A stretch of DNA of 64,000 nt, from NCBI GenBank assembly GCA_902806435.1, contig CADCWO010000064.1, positions 1 to 64,000 of the forward strand, written 5' to 3'. Every line of letters starts with the position of its first letter. The first letter of the stretch is position 1. Made by a program: the position numbers and the translations under genes. Shown piece after piece: positions 44,727 to 56,471 of this stretch. The notes beneath the pieces are model-generated. The model did no database searches, was not told where the DNA came from, and saw only the letters and a program-made list of their open reading frames with translations. The stretch comes from an uncultured Synechococcales cyanobacterium (GTDB taxonomy: Bacteria > Cyanobacteriota > Cyanobacteriia > Thermosynechococcales > Thermosynechococcaceae).

Positions 44727-45320
44727 TTAACCTGCTGTAGACTTGTGGCCGTTTAATCTGGGTTGAATCACACCATAACCGCCGTGATTACGTTCGTAAA
44801 TCACGTTAATCTCGTTGGTTTCGTGGTTGAGGAACATATAGAAGTCATGGCCGACAAGCTCCAATTGCTCTAGAGCTTCGTCAACACTCATCGGCGACAT
44901 GGCAAAGTACTTTGTTCGCACAACTTCCTGGGGTAGCTCAGGTGAGCGATCGCCGGTTAAATCCGACAGTACCGTTTGTTCAGCTACAGCCATACCCGTT
45001 TTGGTACGCGTTTGGTTTTTGAGCTGCCGTTTTTCCTTGTATTTACGTAATTGCCGAGCAATCTTATCAGCAACTAGATCAATACTGGCGTAGAGGCTAT
45101 CACTACTCTCTTCAGAGCGAATTACAGACCCATTGGCATAGATGGTAACTTCAGCTGTTTGTTTGGAATTAACTCTTGGATTACGGGCTACAGAAAGGTG
45201 AACATCAATTTCACTAGTCAGATTCTGAAAGTGACTAGCTGCTTTCTCAATCTTCTGATGTACATACTCTCGAATTGCCTCAGTAATCTCAATGTTTTTG
45301 CCATGAATAACAAGCTTCAT
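44727..45320 (-). CDS. hpf: Ribosome hibernation promoting factor, long form (LrtA/HPF)
   Basis: A 197-aa protein from ATG 45320 ([20 protein letters not shown]), with a GGGGAG ahead of the start. The N-terminal S30AE/HPF fold (about 1-100) binds the 30S subunit, and the C-terminal domain (about 135-190: [32 protein letters not shown]) dimerises ribosomes into 100S particles. In cyanobacteria it is known as LrtA, a light-repressed transcript. The frame to 45344 adds 8 residues and is rejected. Confidence 0.95.
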   Translation of the reverse strand: MKLVIHGKNIEITEAIREYVHQKIEKAASHFQNLTSEIDVHLSVARNPRVNSKQTAEVTIYANGSVIRSEESSDSLYASIDLVADKIARQLRKYKEKRQLKNQTRTKTGMAVAEQTVLSDLTGDRSPELPQEVVRTKYFAMSPMSVDEALEQLELVGHDFYMFLNHETNEINVIYERNHGGYGVIQPRLNGHKSTAG

Positions 45321-45478
45321 AGGCCTAACTCCCCTAAAATCCAAGTCTTAGCATCACGGTAGCACTTTGTATTCTGTAACACGATCCATTTCAGCTTGTC
45401 TTTAATATCTGTTGCATCCTGTGACAATTCTTGACACTGGATTGTTAGTTTTGTCTTAGCTCCCTCTTGATTTCGGCA

Positions 45479-46192
45479 ATGAAACCTAGTACCGAGCCCT
45501 ACTCCTCAATTGCGATGCTTCATCCTTGCTGGTTTTATAACCAGGGAATAACCCCCTATGCCCAAGCGTGGCATTGGCAGCAAGAGCTAGTCCGGGAACG
45601 ACGGCTCAACCCCAGTTTGCCGGATGTCTTCATTTTGTTGGAGCATCCCCCCGTCTATACCTTGGGCCAAGGATCGAATTTGGATTTTCTCAAGTTTGAT
45701 CTAACTCAGGAGGCGCGAGAAGTTTACCAAGTTGAGCGGGGCGGGCAGGTCACCTACCATGCTCCCGGCCAACTCGTTGGCTACCCCATCTTAAATTTGG
45801 GCCATTACCAGAAAGATTTGCACTGGTACCTGCGGCAGCTTGAAGAAGTACTGCTGCGAGTCCTGGCCGCTTATGGGCTCTTAGGGGAACGAGTGGCTGG
45901 CTTGACCGGGATCTGGTTGGAAGGTCGTAAGGTAGCCGCGATCGGGATCAAAGTCAGCCGCTGGATCACCATGCACGGTTTTGCCTTAAACGTCTGCCCA
46001 GAACTAAAAGGATTTGAGCAGATCGTACCCTGTGGTATTGCAGATCGGCCTGTGGGTAGCTTGGCAGAATTTATCCCAACGATTAATCCTACACAAGTCC
46101 GGCAGCAACTTGCTGGTATGTTTTCAGAGGTTTTTCAAGTGGAGTTGGTTGCTGTTGAACCTGGAATGCCTCCACTTCATAATCACAAATAA
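45479..46192 (+). CDS. lipB: Octanoyltransferase
   Basis: Transfers octanoyl from acyl-carrier protein to lipoyl domains. The catalytic lysine lies in [20 protein letters not shown] and the cysteine in [17 protein letters not shown] and [18 protein letters not shown] are typical. ATG 45479 gives 237 aa; TTG 45467 and an ATG at 45515 are alternatives (the family often starts close to the latter). lipA is 14 kb away at 60106-60981, so the two lipoate genes are not clustered. Confidence 0.92.
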   Translation: MKPSTEPYSSIAMLHPCWFYNQGITPYAQAWHWQQELVRERRLNPSLPDVFILLEHPPVYTLGQGSNLDFLKFDLTQEAREVYQVERGGQVTYHAPGQLVGYPILNLGHYQKDLHWYLRQLEEVLLRVLAAYGLLGERVAGLTGIWLEGRKVAAIGIKVSRWITMHGFALNVCPELKGFEQIVPCGIADRPVGSLAEFIPTINPTQVRQQLAGMFSEVFQVELVAVEPGMPPLHNHK

Positions 46193-46230
46193 AACCGACT
46201 CCCTCCCTTGCGTCAGAAGTGCAGTCGGTT
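46193..46230 (-). terminator. Hairpin between lipB and psbY, terminator candidate
   Basis: AACCGACT (46193-46200) pairs with AGTCGGTT (46223-46230), 8 bp with a 22-nt loop. Read on the minus strand, the stem is followed by TTTATTTG, typical of an intrinsic terminator for psbY; on the plus strand it lies just after lipB. Confidence 0.6.
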
Positions 46231-46250
46231 CTTGAAATACCGAATTGGGC

Positions 46251-46379
46251 CTACGCTTGTCTGTTATTTAGAAAGCCTTGGACTTGTTTGATAGCAGCCG
46301 GAGCAATGTTGGTTGCTGCCCAGCCCAGTGCTAACAGGATTGGTAGCACCACAACTGCAACACGAAAGTCGATATCCAT
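46251..46379 (-). CDS. psbY: Photosystem II protein Y
   Basis: A 42-aa single-helix protein: [25 protein letters not shown], then [17 protein letters not shown]. The pattern (MDxDFRV start, helix, QVQ-x-FL tail) matches PsbY, which sits at the edge of photosystem II near cytochrome b559. GAGG lies about 9 nt before ATG 46379. It is too short for usual ORF cut-offs and confirms an oxygenic phototroph. A probable terminator follows at 46193-46230. Confidence 0.88.
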   Translation of the reverse strand: MDIDFRVAVVVLPILLALGWAATNIAPAAIKQVQGFLNNRQA

Positions 46380-46492
46380 TCTCAATTGCCTCTTGATAAA
46401 GATCTATTGAATTGTTGCCAATACTTATTTTGCATTTAAATGGGTTTAGTTGAACGCTGCGAGTGAAAAGCTTCACCTTCACAGATCTAGGG

Positions 46493-47041
46493 CTAGGCCG
46501 AGTGGGGCGGAGTAAATCCAGCGTCTGTTCCTTTATTAGCATGAACAAGAGCTAGTTTTTCATACTTGCGGGCATGTTCAATTAAGTCTGCTGCTTCAAT
46601 TTCACTCACTTCCCGTAATCGCTTGGCCGGAACACCTACCACTAGCGATCGCGGTGGCACATCTTTGGTTACCACTGAACCAGCACCGATTATACTTCCT
46701 GCCCCCACCCGCACACCATCCAGGATGATTGCTCCAATTCCAATCAAACTCCCCCGCTCGATGTAGGCAGAGTGAATCACCGCACGATGACCAACCGTTA
46801 CATGGTCTTCCAGGATGGTTGGTTGGCCAGGATCGCCGTGCAAAATTGCTCCATCTTGAATATTTGTCTGCTCACCAATTTCAATTCGCTCAATATCCCC
46901 TCGGACGGTAGCTGTGTACCAGATGCTAGCCCCCGCTCCTACCTGCACTGCACCGATAACTGTTGCATTTGAGGCAACAAAGGCTGCCTGGGAAAGATCA
47001 GGGGGTGGCCAAAAAACGGGAGAACTATTAAGCGGATTCAT
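46493..47041 (-). CDS. Gamma-carbonic-anhydrase-family hexapeptide protein
   Basis: A 182-aa left-handed beta-helix protein of the YrdA/gamma-CA family. Zinc-type histidines are present in ILHGDPGQP and [12 protein letters not shown]. Carbonic-anhydrase activity is not assured, since many family members are inactive; in cyanobacteria related domains occur in CcmM. No carboxysome gene is nearby. ATG 47041; the next gene diverges 110 nt away. Confidence 0.88.
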   Translation of the reverse strand: MNPLNSSPVFWPPPDLSQAAFVASNATVIGAVQVGAGASIWYTATVRGDIERIEIGEQTNIQDGAILHGDPGQPTILEDHVTVGHRAVIHSAYIERGSLIGIGAIILDGVRVGAGSIIGAGSVVTKDVPPRSLVVGVPAKRLREVSEIEAADLIEHARKYEKLALVHANKGTDAGFTPPHSA

Positions 47042-47151
47042 AGAAATTCACCCATACATTAAGGCAGGATTGCCATAGAGGTTGAAGTATCCCTAGCTAT
47101 AATAAAGCCACCGGGATTGGTGTGCAGAGGATTCCCATCAATAGGCACTTC

Positions 47152-47661
47152 ATGACTCATCCAGGCTTGCAATATCCAATTTTTGGCCCGGAAATTCAGT
47201 GCCCTCACTGCCGCCAAACGATTCCGGCCTTGACGTTGACAGATACTTATCTGTGCCAGCGCCATGGCGCCTTTGAGTCTGACCCTAAGACAGAGGAGTT
47301 AATTCATCTTCAATCGGGGCGTCACTGGCGACAGTGGCAGGGAGAATGGTATCGCCAGCATACGCATCCCGATGGTATCCGGTTTGAGATCCACGAAGCC
47401 TTAGATCGGCTCTACACGCAGGGCTATCGAGCCACACGGGTGATCATTGCCCAACGCTACAAAGACTTAATCAGCACCTATTTAGAGCGCAACGTTCCCT
47501 GGCGGGGGCAGTCTGATTCTACGCGGCCGCGTCTTTATGGCTTACCGGTAGACTTTAGCCCCGACCCCCCCCAAGAGCCCTGCTGGGATGTGATTAACTT
47601 TGATTTAGAAAAGGAGCCAGGAGCACCTGTGCGTCCGCCCTATTTTCGGATGTTTGATTAG
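47152..47661 (+). CDS. TIGR02652-like cyanobacterial protein
   Basis: A 169-aa protein from ATG 47152 (MTHPGLQYPIFGPEIQCPHC). Cys residues occur as CPHCRQ and YLCQRHG, likely a small zinc ribbon, followed by a conserved alpha/beta part (RFEIHEALDRLYTQGYRATRVIIAQRYKDLI) and the WDVINFDLEKEP end. It matches from memory a family conserved in cyanobacteria (TIGR02652) of unknown function. The stop is 1 nt before the next ATG. Confidence 0.78.
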   Translation: MTHPGLQYPIFGPEIQCPHCRQTIPALTLTDTYLCQRHGAFESDPKTEELIHLQSGRHWRQWQGEWYRQHTHPDGIRFEIHEALDRLYTQGYRATRVIIAQRYKDLISTYLERNVPWRGQSDSTRPRLYGLPVDFSPDPPQEPCWDVINFDLEKEPGAPVRPPYFRMFD

Positions 47662-47662
47662 G

Positions 47663-48109
47663 ATGCGGTACCATCACACCTCGATTAGGACCGCTGACAT
47701 TCACCGGGCAATTGCTTTTTATGCTCAATTAGGGTTCGAAATGGAGGAGCGGTTTACCACCGGCTATACCCTGGCTTGCTGGCTGGTAGGGGCCGGAGGA
47801 CGTTTGGAGTTCATCCAAATTCCCTATCCCAGCCCCACTCCCGATGCCTTCAACGACGAGCATTATGTCGGCTACTACCACCTGTCTTTTGATCTAAGCG
47901 ATGAATTGGGTGAGGAGATGGATCTAAAAGACTGGCTGGAAAACTTGCAGGTGCGTTTGGCTCAGGTATCTTTACCCTTGAAGATTTTGTTGCCCCCAAC
48001 AGAACAGGTGATTGGCGATCATTGTTACCAGGTTGCTTTTATTGCTGACCCAGATGGGCTACCCCTTGAGCTGCTTCAAGAGATGGATAGCGTTGCTAGG
48101 ATTCAATGA
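47663..48109 (+). CDS. VOC family lactoylglutathione lyase-like protein
   Basis: A 148-aa VOC protein (MRYHHTSIRTADIHRAIAFYAQLGFEMEERFTTGY). It has H near the start (YHHTSI) and E in LEFIQI, and a final stretch ADPDGLPLELLQEM. It is close to cyanobacterial glyoxalase-like proteins with an unknown substrate. It is translationally coupled or nearly so to the TIGR02652-like gene (1 nt gap), so they share an operon. A DUF3386 gene follows. Confidence 0.87.
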   Translation: MRYHHTSIRTADIHRAIAFYAQLGFEMEERFTTGYTLACWLVGAGGRLEFIQIPYPSPTPDAFNDEHYVGYYHLSFDLSDELGEEMDLKDWLENLQVRLAQVSLPLKILLPPTEQVIGDHCYQVAFIADPDGLPLELLQEMDSVARIQ

Positions 48110-48182
48110 TGGTAGAGCTTTTCAGGGAGTTTCTAGCAATTGGGATAGACTAATAGGGCGAAGACAGACGTAAGGAGAATGC

Positions 48183-48833
48183 ATGACTGGACCAACTACT
48201 GCTCGCGACCTGTTTCAGGCTGCCTATGAAAATCGTTACACCTGGGATGCTGGCTTCCCCGGCTATGCTGCCGATGTCGAGCTAAAGCAAGGGGAAGAAG
48301 TTTATACGGGCAAAACCCGGATCAGTGGGGACTTTAGCGTTGAAGTCAAAGATATCGGTGATGAAGAGGTTAAAGAGTCTCTCTATACACAACTGCGGGA
48401 TGTGGTTACCCACCGCAAGCGGAATGCTTTTGAAAAGGCTCATGGCGCTAATACCTTTAGCCTAGGAGAGCAGGACGAGACTGGAGCGGTGGAAATTCTT
48501 GTCCAGGGTGATGCCATGGGTTCAAACTACAAGGTGCGAAACAAGCAAATCTCCCTTGTCAGCCGAGTGATGGGTCGCATGGCCTTTGTTATTCACCATA
48601 AAGCTAGTTTGGACACTGGGGACGGTTACATTTCTAGTAACTACACAGCGGTTTTTCGTAACCCTCAAACCAATCAAGTCATTCGCCAAATGGAGTTTGA
48701 AGATACTTACGAGAAAGTAGGGGATTACTACGTGATGACTCGGCAAGTGGTTCACACCAACGAGCAAGGCCAAAAGAGCACAACGGAGATCAATTTTTCA
48801 AATATAAAACTGCTGCAACCTGCAACGGTTTGA
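48183..48833 (+). CDS. DUF3386 family protein
   Basis: A 216-aa soluble protein conserved in cyanobacteria and plastids: RDLFQAAYENRYTWDAGFPGY, then MAFVIHHKASLDTGDGYISS, then QMEFEDTYEKVGDYYVM. Function unknown. TAAGGAG 6 nt upstream of ATG 48183 fits a strong ribosome-binding site. It converges with mrdA, with only 14 nt between stops. Confidence 0.87.
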   Translation: MTGPTTARDLFQAAYENRYTWDAGFPGYAADVELKQGEEVYTGKTRISGDFSVEVKDIGDEEVKESLYTQLRDVVTHRKRNAFEKAHGANTFSLGEQDETGAVEILVQGDAMGSNYKVRNKQISLVSRVMGRMAFVIHHKASLDTGDGYISSNYTAVFRNPQTNQVIRQMEFEDTYEKVGDYYVMTRQVVHTNEQGQKSTTEINFSNIKLLQPATV

Positions 48834-48847
48834 GCGATAACACTCTA

Positions 48848-50632
48848 CTAGTCAGTGTTAGAATTCAGCGGTTTTACGGGCTGGGGCTTGGCAGTTTTGA
48901 AGTAAGCTTGCATGACTTGAAGAACTAGAGGCCCAGTATCCGAGCCACCATGCCCTCCTGAATTTTCAGCAAAAGCTACAACTGTAATTTCAGGACGATC
49001 AAAGGGGGCATATCCCCCAAACCAGGCATGGTTAGGCCGGCCTTCATCCTCCGCTGTGCCACTTTTACCGGCAACCGGGGGGAGCGTCGGAACGTTAAGG
49101 ACTGTCCCGGTTCCCCCCGTAACAACTGCTCGCAGTCCATTTTGGAGAACTTTGAGCGTGGATGGTTTGAGGTGAATAGACTCTCGCCAGTTTCTAGCTT
49201 CTTCATGATTTTTCAACAGATGGGGTTTCACTTTATACCCACCGTTGGCTGGGACTGAGAACATGACTGCTACTTGGAGGGGCGTGGTCTGGAGAGCACC
49301 TTGACCAATAGAAATAATGACGGTATCCCCTGCATACCAGCCATCTCCGAGTACTTGTTTCTTCCAAGTTTCATCGGGAACCAGACCCGCTGACTCTCCA
49401 GGGATATCAATCCCGGTTTTACGGCCAAAGCCATAACGCCTTGTCCATTGGATCAGCGCTTTTTCTCCAACTCCCATGCCAATTTGGTAGAAAAAGGTGT
49501 CACTACTCCACTGCAATGCTTGGACAAAGCCTATCGGTCCAAATCCTGCATTATTCCAATCATGAAAGGCAATTCCACCGACATTAATTGCTCCATAGGT
49601 GGGCAGGATTGTACTGGGTGAAAACTTCCCAGATTCCAGACCAGCGCTCGCCGTCACAATCTTAAAAGTGCTAGCCGGTGGAAAGCCCTGCATCGCCCGG
49701 TTGACAAACGGAAATTCTCGACTTTGTAGCGTTTTCCACTGAGCTTCAGTGATCCGGCTGGCAAACCAGTTAGGGTTGAACGCAGGTTGACCCACCATTG
49801 CTAATACAGCCCCATTTCTAGGGTCCATTGCGACGATCGCCCCTTTGCGGTTTTTAAAGGCGGCCTCCGCTGCTTTCTGCACATCCAAGTCTAGAGTCGT
49901 CTGGACATCATTTCCCGGCTGTGAAGGTTTTTCCCCCAGTACACGCAACACCCGACCTGCACCATCAACTTCCACCTGCTGACCGCCCCAGGTTCCTCGC
50001 AGCTGCTTTTCGTAGGCCGCCTCAATGCCCATCTGACCCATGACATCCCCTAGTCGGTAGCCCTCATCTTCTTTTTCTTTTAATTCTTCGTCGGTTAACT
50101 CTCCGATATACCCTAGGACATGAGCCCCTAGTTCCCCGTAGGGATAGTGGCGAATTGCCTCTTTTTCAACCTCGACGCCGGCGAGTTCACTGCTGTGTTC
50201 AGCTAGGGCAACAACCTGAGCTGGGGTAATACTACGGGCAATCCGAATTAAGGAGGTAGAGCTGTAGCCTGCCTGTTCCAATCGTTTTTGAATCTCGGCT
50301 TCGGGGACCTTGAGAATTTGGGCCAAAAGTGCCTGGGTTTTTGGCCACTGGGCTTTTGTATTCGCGATCGGCCAGACGAACACGGAATAAGAAAACCGGC
50401 TGTTGGCTAATACTCGCCCTTTACGATCTAAAATCTTGCCGCGCTCTGGCTGCTTTGGGATCAGGCGAATTCGATTGTTTTCTGCAAGCTGACGATTGCG
50501 ATCGCCCTCAACCAACTGCAAGTAAGCCAAACGACTGCCAATGGCTCCAACCAAGAATAAACTGACTAGTGCCATCAAAACCAGAGGTTGGTAGCCCATG
50601 CCTACTGTACGCGAACCACTTAAACGACTCAT
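48848..50632 (-). CDS. mrdA: Penicillin-binding protein 2 (class B PBP, transpeptidase)
   Basis: A 594-aa cell-wall transpeptidase. One N-terminal membrane helix (about 12-32) anchors a periplasmic part: a dimerisation domain (about 50-230), then the transpeptidase with PPASTFK (S-x-x-K), SSD (S-x-D/N) and KSGT at about 535. PBP2 extends side-wall peptidoglycan with RodA, which is not in the window. ATG 50632 is divergent from glmM, fitting a cell-envelope neighbourhood. Confidence 0.92.
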   Translation of the reverse strand: MSRLSGSRTVGMGYQPLVLMALVSLFLVGAIGSRLAYLQLVEGDRNRQLAENNRIRLIPKQPERGKILDRKGRVLANSRFSYSVFVWPIANTKAQWPKTQALLAQILKVPEAEIQKRLEQAGYSSTSLIRIARSITPAQVVALAEHSSELAGVEVEKEAIRHYPYGELGAHVLGYIGELTDEELKEKEDEGYRLGDVMGQMGIEAAYEKQLRGTWGGQQVEVDGAGRVLRVLGEKPSQPGNDVQTTLDLDVQKAAEAAFKNRKGAIVAMDPRNGAVLAMVGQPAFNPNWFASRITEAQWKTLQSREFPFVNRAMQGFPPASTFKIVTASAGLESGKFSPSTILPTYGAINVGGIAFHDWNNAGFGPIGFVQALQWSSDTFFYQIGMGVGEKALIQWTRRYGFGRKTGIDIPGESAGLVPDETWKKQVLGDGWYAGDTVIISIGQGALQTTPLQVAVMFSVPANGGYKVKPHLLKNHEEARNWRESIHLKPSTLKVLQNGLRAVVTGGTGTVLNVPTLPPVAGKSGTAEDEGRPNHAWFGGYAPFDRPEITVVAFAENSGGHGGSDTGPLVLQVMQAYFKTAKPQPVKPLNSNTD

Positions 50633-50855
50633 ACTGATTGATGAAGATTGAATTAAAGCTATAGCAAGCGCGATAAGGACTGCAGCAAACTCTGATCTAA
50701 ATCAGGTAAGAATAGCTTAATCATGCTGCTTTTGTGATTGAATTCCAGAACTTGAGTAGAGCTGTCAACATTGCCTTCATCCTGGGGACTCAGAAGACGC
50801 CCGAAGAAAATGTTATTCTCCACGATAAGTGTGTAGCGTGCGGAGTGTTTATTGT

Positions 50856-52307
50856 ATGGTCATCTCTTCTAAGGGTTCTAGAGTGACCCCAGCCCCAGCC
50901 AAAGATAGGAACAAGCAAGGCTCTAGTACCTCTGCTGGTCATGAGGGAACACTGTTTGGAACCGATGGCATCCGGGGGCGGGCAGGACAACTCCTAAATC
51001 CTACCTTAGCGTTGCAGGTTGGCTTCTGCGCTGGTCAAGTACTGCGCGAACAAGCAGGCCTTGGCACAATCATTCTCGGTCAAGATTCTCGTAACTCCAG
51101 TGACATGCTGGCAATGGCTTTATCTGCTGGCTTGACGGCTACTGGTGTAGAAGTTTGCCACCTAGGTTTGTGCCCCACCCCCGGAGTTGCTTATCTGACT
51201 AGCACTTCCGAGTCGATTGGAGGCGTGATGATCTCCGCCAGTCACAATCCGCCAGAAGATAACGGGATTAAATTTTTTGGTGCTGATGGCACAAAGCTGC
51301 CAATGGTTTTACAGCAGCAGATTGAAATGCGGTTAAAGAGCGCCTGGGGACCCTCTGGAGCTTGCGAACTGGGAGGCACCGTGTGGGGCCATCACCATTA
51401 CCAGCCGGAATTAGTCCACACCTATATGCAGTCCCTAGAGCAGCCCCTCGCGGCAGTAAACCTGCAAGGAATGCGAGTAGTCTTGGATCTAGCTTGGGGT
51501 GCAGCGGTATACACCGCGCCAGAAGTTTTTCGGCATTTGGGCGCAGAGGTAATTTGCTTACACGATCGCCCGGATGGAGATCGCATCAATGTTAACTGTG
51601 GTTCTACCCACCTGGCTCCTTTGCAAGCAGCGGTTAAGCTGCACCACGCCGATCTCGGTTTTGCCTTTGATGGGGATGCTGACCGAGTGCTAGCTGTAGA
51701 TGACCAGGGGCGCACGGTGGATGGCGACTATATTCTTTATCTTTGGGGTTGCTCCCTACAACAGGAACAGCAGTTACCAAACAACCTGATCGTCTCGACC
51801 GTGATGGCAAACCTAGGATTTGAGCGCGCTTGGGAGCAACGTGGTGGTCAATTGGTTCGCACTGCTGTTGGTGATCAGTATGTGCATAGAGAGATGAAAA
51901 ATCTGGGAGCAATGCTAGGTGGTGAGCAATCGGGCCATATTCTTTGCCCGCATTATGGTGTCAGTGGGGATGGTCTACTGACGGCGTTACACCTAGCAAT
52001 TCTGGTCCAAAAAGCAGGTTCTACCCTGAATGAACTGGTGGGGCAAAGCTTTCAAACCTATCCCCAACTGCTGCGGAATGTCCGGGTGGAAGATCGAGAT
52101 CGCCGTCTCAACTGGCAAAATTGCGACCCTCTGCAAAGCGCGATCGCCGAGGCGGAAGCGGTGATGGGAGATCAAGGCCGAGTTCTTGTCCGTGCCTCTG
52201 GCACTGAACCTGTAATCCGAGTGATGGTAGAAGCCTGTACCACCGAGCTAGCTAACTACTGGACAGAAAATTTGGTCCTGGCTGTAGAGCAGTACTTGGC
52301 AGATTAA
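50856..52307 (+). CDS. glmM: Phosphoglucosamine mutase
   Basis: Converts glucosamine-6-P to glucosamine-1-P for UDP-GlcNAc and peptidoglycan. The 483-aa protein starts at ATG 50856; a longer frame begins at TTG 50829. An N-terminal extension of about 35 Ser/Gly/Lys-rich residues precedes the core GTDGIRG. Active-site phosphoserine loop [12 protein letters not shown], metal loop DGDADRV, and substrate loop GGEQSGHI are all present. It is divergent from mrdA, 220 nt apart. Confidence 0.94.
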   Translation: MVISSKGSRVTPAPAKDRNKQGSSTSAGHEGTLFGTDGIRGRAGQLLNPTLALQVGFCAGQVLREQAGLGTIILGQDSRNSSDMLAMALSAGLTATGVEVCHLGLCPTPGVAYLTSTSESIGGVMISASHNPPEDNGIKFFGADGTKLPMVLQQQIEMRLKSAWGPSGACELGGTVWGHHHYQPELVHTYMQSLEQPLAAVNLQGMRVVLDLAWGAAVYTAPEVFRHLGAEVICLHDRPDGDRINVNCGSTHLAPLQAAVKLHHADLGFAFDGDADRVLAVDDQGRTVDGDYILYLWGCSLQQEQQLPNNLIVSTVMANLGFERAWEQRGGQLVRTAVGDQYVHREMKNLGAMLGGEQSGHILCPHYGVSGDGLLTALHLAILVQKAGSTLNELVGQSFQTYPQLLRNVRVEDRDRRLNWQNCDPLQSAIAEAEAVMGDQGRVLVRASGTEPVIRVMVEACTTELANYWTENLVLAVEQYLAD

Positions 52308-52347
52308 CCGCTAAAAGCTTTCTGGCAATAGTGTTAGATACTTGATC

Positions 52348-53664
<1,317 letters not shown>

Positions 53665-53730
53665 TTACAACCTCTGATAGCAGGCTTACTAGCTGGAACT
53701 GAAAAGTCTTCTAGAGAGTGATTTTTATAA

Positions 53731-53781
53731 GTCCCTTTTGAGACTAAGCGTTTAACTGTCTAGCATAGGTCCAAAAGGGAC
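53731..53781. repeat. 10-bp inverted repeat upstream of eno
   Basis: GTCCCTTTTG (53731-53740) pairs exactly with CAAAAGGGAC (53772-53781), loop 31 nt. It lies in the divergent region between eno (start 53652) and gloA (start 53912), and could be a leader structure, an operator or a remnant. Unproven. Confidence 0.5.
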
Positions 53782-53911
53782 CCTCAAGATTGCTATTAAA
53801 AAGGATTTTACTGAATTGAATCAGTAGCCCTGTCTACCAATTGGAGGCCGACTTTTCCTGTGGGGTGCAAAGTGCGAAACTGAAAAATAACCAAGAGATT
53901 AAAAATTAACC

Positions 53912-54295
53912 ATGCGCTTACTTCATACCATGCTGCGCGTCAGCAATCTAGAAGAATCCCTGAAGTTTTACTGCGATGTCTTGAATATGAAGTTGCTACG
54001 TCAGAAAGACTACCCAGAAGGTAAGTTTACGCTGGCTTTTGTGGGCTACGGAGATGAGTCAGATCACACTGTACTGGAACTTACCCACAATTGGGACGTT
54101 GACGAGTACAACCTTGGTGATGCTTACGGCCATATTGCGATTGGTGTAGATGACATTTACGCCACTTGTGAAGCAATGACGGCTCTTGGAGGCAGAGTTA
54201 CCCGTCAACCTGGCCCGATGAAGCATGGCTCTACTGTCATTGCTTTTTTAGAAGATCCAAATGGCTACAAAGTTGAGCTAATTCAACGGAGTTAA
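53912..54295 (+). CDS. gloA: Lactoylglutathione lyase (glyoxalase I)
   Basis: Detoxifies methylglyoxal using glutathione. The 127-aa protein has the four metal ligands of nickel-type bacterial GloA at His5 (LLHTML), Glu56 (LELTHN), His74 (YGHIAI) and Glu122 (VELIQ). Full length. Divergent from eno. With two alcohol dehydrogenases and GST elsewhere in the window, it fits aldehyde handling, though not in one operon. Confidence 0.95.
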   Translation: MRLLHTMLRVSNLEESLKFYCDVLNMKLLRQKDYPEGKFTLAFVGYGDESDHTVLELTHNWDVDEYNLGDAYGHIAIGVDDIYATCEAMTALGGRVTRQPGPMKHGSTVIAFLEDPNGYKVELIQRS

Positions 54296-54598
54296 TCTTC
54301 TAACGCTGTTATCCAGAGCCATTAAAGAAATTTTCATGCAATTTCTAAAGACTAGTGTTCTTTGACGAAGAATATGGGGCAAACTAGAGGAGAGGATATT
54401 TCCTAAAGTGTGGTCTAAAGTTCTTGGCCTCCAGGTTTAAATAAAGTACAATTGACTTGCTAGGCAAGATTGGTCTCTATCTAGCCAGTGCCAAGAGATT
54501 TCTGGGTTAAATGTCACCAGATTAAGTTAGCACTTTATGCGGTGCGCTTAACTAGTGAATGTCTGAAGAAATAACTACTGTGAGTGAGGAGTAAAGAC
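54296..54598. promoter_or_regulatory. Upstream region of the SLH porin gene
   Basis: About 300 nt leader/promoter of the porin gene. AT-rich and without another gene; a long untranslated leader is likely for such abundant porins. No specific operator was identified. Confidence 0.35.
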
Positions 54599-56440
54599 GT
54601 GAGAAAGAGTTACCTATTGGCGGGAAGTTTTGGCTTGCTGGGAGCCATGGCTCAGCTTGTGCCAGCTTTTGCAGCACCTACAACAACCCAACCTACTACT
54701 GCTGCGGCATTGGGCGCACCTACAACCTTAATCAGCAACGCTAGCAACTTGGAGTTTACCGCCGCTGGCCCCAATATATTGGCTGATGTTAGCAAGCCAA
54801 ATCTGCTTGCCTTGACGCCTCAGACTGCATCTACCAAGACTGCACCTGTAGCAGAAGCTGTACCCCAAAATTCAGCACCTAACCTGATTGCTCAAGATGC
54901 ACCAGCTCCGGTAGCTCCAGCTCCAGTAGAGCCAGCTCCCGCAGCACCAGCCACAGGAGGAGGAGCACCTGTTACCTCAGTATCCCAGCTTTCCGACGTA
55001 CAGCCTGGTGACTGGGCTTTCCAAGCATTGCAATCACTGATTGAACGCTATGGTTGTATCGCTGGTTATCCTGATGGCACTTACCGGGGCAATCGGGCCC
55101 TAACCCGTTATGAATTTGCCGCCGGAACGTACGCCTGCTTGAATAGCTTAGCGGAGCGGCTTGGCAGCCTCTCCCCAGAAGATTTAGCAACGATCCGTCG
55201 CTTACAAGAAGAGTTTGCGGCAGAACTCGCTACCCTGAGAGGCCGGGTTGATGCTTTAGAAGCTCGGACTACGGAACTAGAAGCGAACCAGTTCTCCACC
55301 ACCACTAAACTGCAAGGTGAAGTCGTGATCGCTGGTCAGTATGGTGAACAAGGTGGCGCTGGTCGGCCGACCGCTATCGCTCGGGCTCGCTTGAACTTTA
55401 ACACCAGCTTCAGTGGTAATGATTTACTACAAACTCAATTAGAGCTGGGTAACGGTGGTGAAGATCTGATTGGCCAAGACCTCGTAAATGGAGTAAATGG
55501 CGTTGTAACCACCAATGCAGGTGCGATTGGGGCAGGCGTTCTCGGTGCTACAGGTACAGAATTCGATGAAGCACCTTTCCTCGTTGATCTAGGTTCAATC
55601 GATTACTCACTGATTGGTGGGGGTACTGGCAGCCCGATCCTACGTCGTTTGGCCTATACGTTTAAGGTTGGCGACGATTTAGCAGTCACCTTTGGTCCTC
55701 GGTTGTTCCCCAGCGACTTTGTTGATTTCAACAGCTTTGCTAACAACTCAGCCCAAGATTTTAGCTCTGGTTTCTTCATCAACAACCCTCTAATCATCAC
55801 CAATACTGTTGACCTGCCTGGTGGTGCTGGTGCGGCCTTCGACTACAACTTTGGCGGCGGACCTCTGACATTGCGCGCAGTTTACGTAGCGGCAAGCCCA
55901 ACTAACGCTCTACCGAATACCTTCGGTGGTGGTTTATTCGGCGACCCCTATCAGGCTACCGCAGAGCTAGAGATTGCACCCAGCGAGGCCTTTGCTCTCC
56001 GCTTACAGTACACCAGAGCTGCAACTAACGACATCGCGCGCAACGCTTATGGTGCCAACGCTGAATTAAACTTTGGTCGCTTTGGGATCTTTGGTCGTTA
56101 CGGCTATGGTGAGTTTGACACCTATGGAACAGCTGCGGCGGCTGGCGTCCCTGACTTTGATGCTCAAAGCTTTATGGCCGGCATTGGAATTAAGGACATT
56201 ATCGTCAATGGTTCTATGCTTGGTGTTGCTGTCGGTCATCCTTTCTTTGGCGATGCAGTTGGCGGTGGCTTCTTTGGCGAGAATACTCAGACAAACTACG
56301 AAGCGTTCTATCGCTTTGCTGTTAGTGACAATATCTCTGTCACCCCAGCAGTCATGATCATTGAAAATCCAAACAACAATCAGGGTGGTAGTGGTGACAC
56401 TATTTACCAGGGTGTTCTACGGACAACTTTCACCTTCTAG
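54599..56440 (+). CDS. SLH-domain outer-membrane porin (iron-uptake porin type, SomA/SomB-like)
   Basis: A 613-aa outer-membrane protein. GTG 54599 is set by GAGGAG 7 nt upstream; the GTG at 54584 lies on that site. A signal peptide (SYLLAGSFGLLGAM...AFA) is followed by a Ala/Pro-rich linker, an SLH domain (about 125-185: VQPGDWAFQALQSLIERYG...YPDGTYRG...LTRYEFAA), a short coiled coil (about 190-230), and an OprB-type beta-barrel ending in the aromatic TTFTF. SLH anchors it to peptidoglycan-linked polysaccharide. A strong terminator follows. Confidence 0.9.
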   Translation: MRKSYLLAGSFGLLGAMAQLVPAFAAPTTTQPTTAAALGAPTTLISNASNLEFTAAGPNILADVSKPNLLALTPQTASTKTAPVAEAVPQNSAPNLIAQDAPAPVAPAPVEPAPAAPATGGGAPVTSVSQLSDVQPGDWAFQALQSLIERYGCIAGYPDGTYRGNRALTRYEFAAGTYACLNSLAERLGSLSPEDLATIRRLQEEFAAELATLRGRVDALEARTTELEANQFSTTTKLQGEVVIAGQYGEQGGAGRPTAIARARLNFNTSFSGNDLLQTQLELGNGGEDLIGQDLVNGVNGVVTTNAGAIGAGVLGATGTEFDEAPFLVDLGSIDYSLIGGGTGSPILRRLAYTFKVGDDLAVTFGPRLFPSDFVDFNSFANNSAQDFSSGFFINNPLIITNTVDLPGGAGAAFDYNFGGGPLTLRAVYVAASPTNALPNTFGGGLFGDPYQATAELEIAPSEAFALRLQYTRAATNDIARNAYGANAELNFGRFGIFGRYGYGEFDTYGTAAAAGVPDFDAQSFMAGIGIKDIIVNGSMLGVAVGHPFFGDAVGGGFFGENTQTNYEAFYRFAVSDNISVTPAVMIIENPNNNQGGSGDTIYQGVLRTTFTF

Positions 56441-56471
56441 AAACTCAGTTCCTGAGCTGACTTAGTTTGCC

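Noticed and set aside
48838-48860. 7-bp inverted repeat TAACACT/AGTGTTA between DUF3386 and mrdA genes
   Set aside because: It overlaps the end of mrdA and has no T run; it might be a weak terminator but support is thin.
55108-55305. Minus-strand frames inside the porin gene
   Set aside because: Shadows of the strong porin frame.
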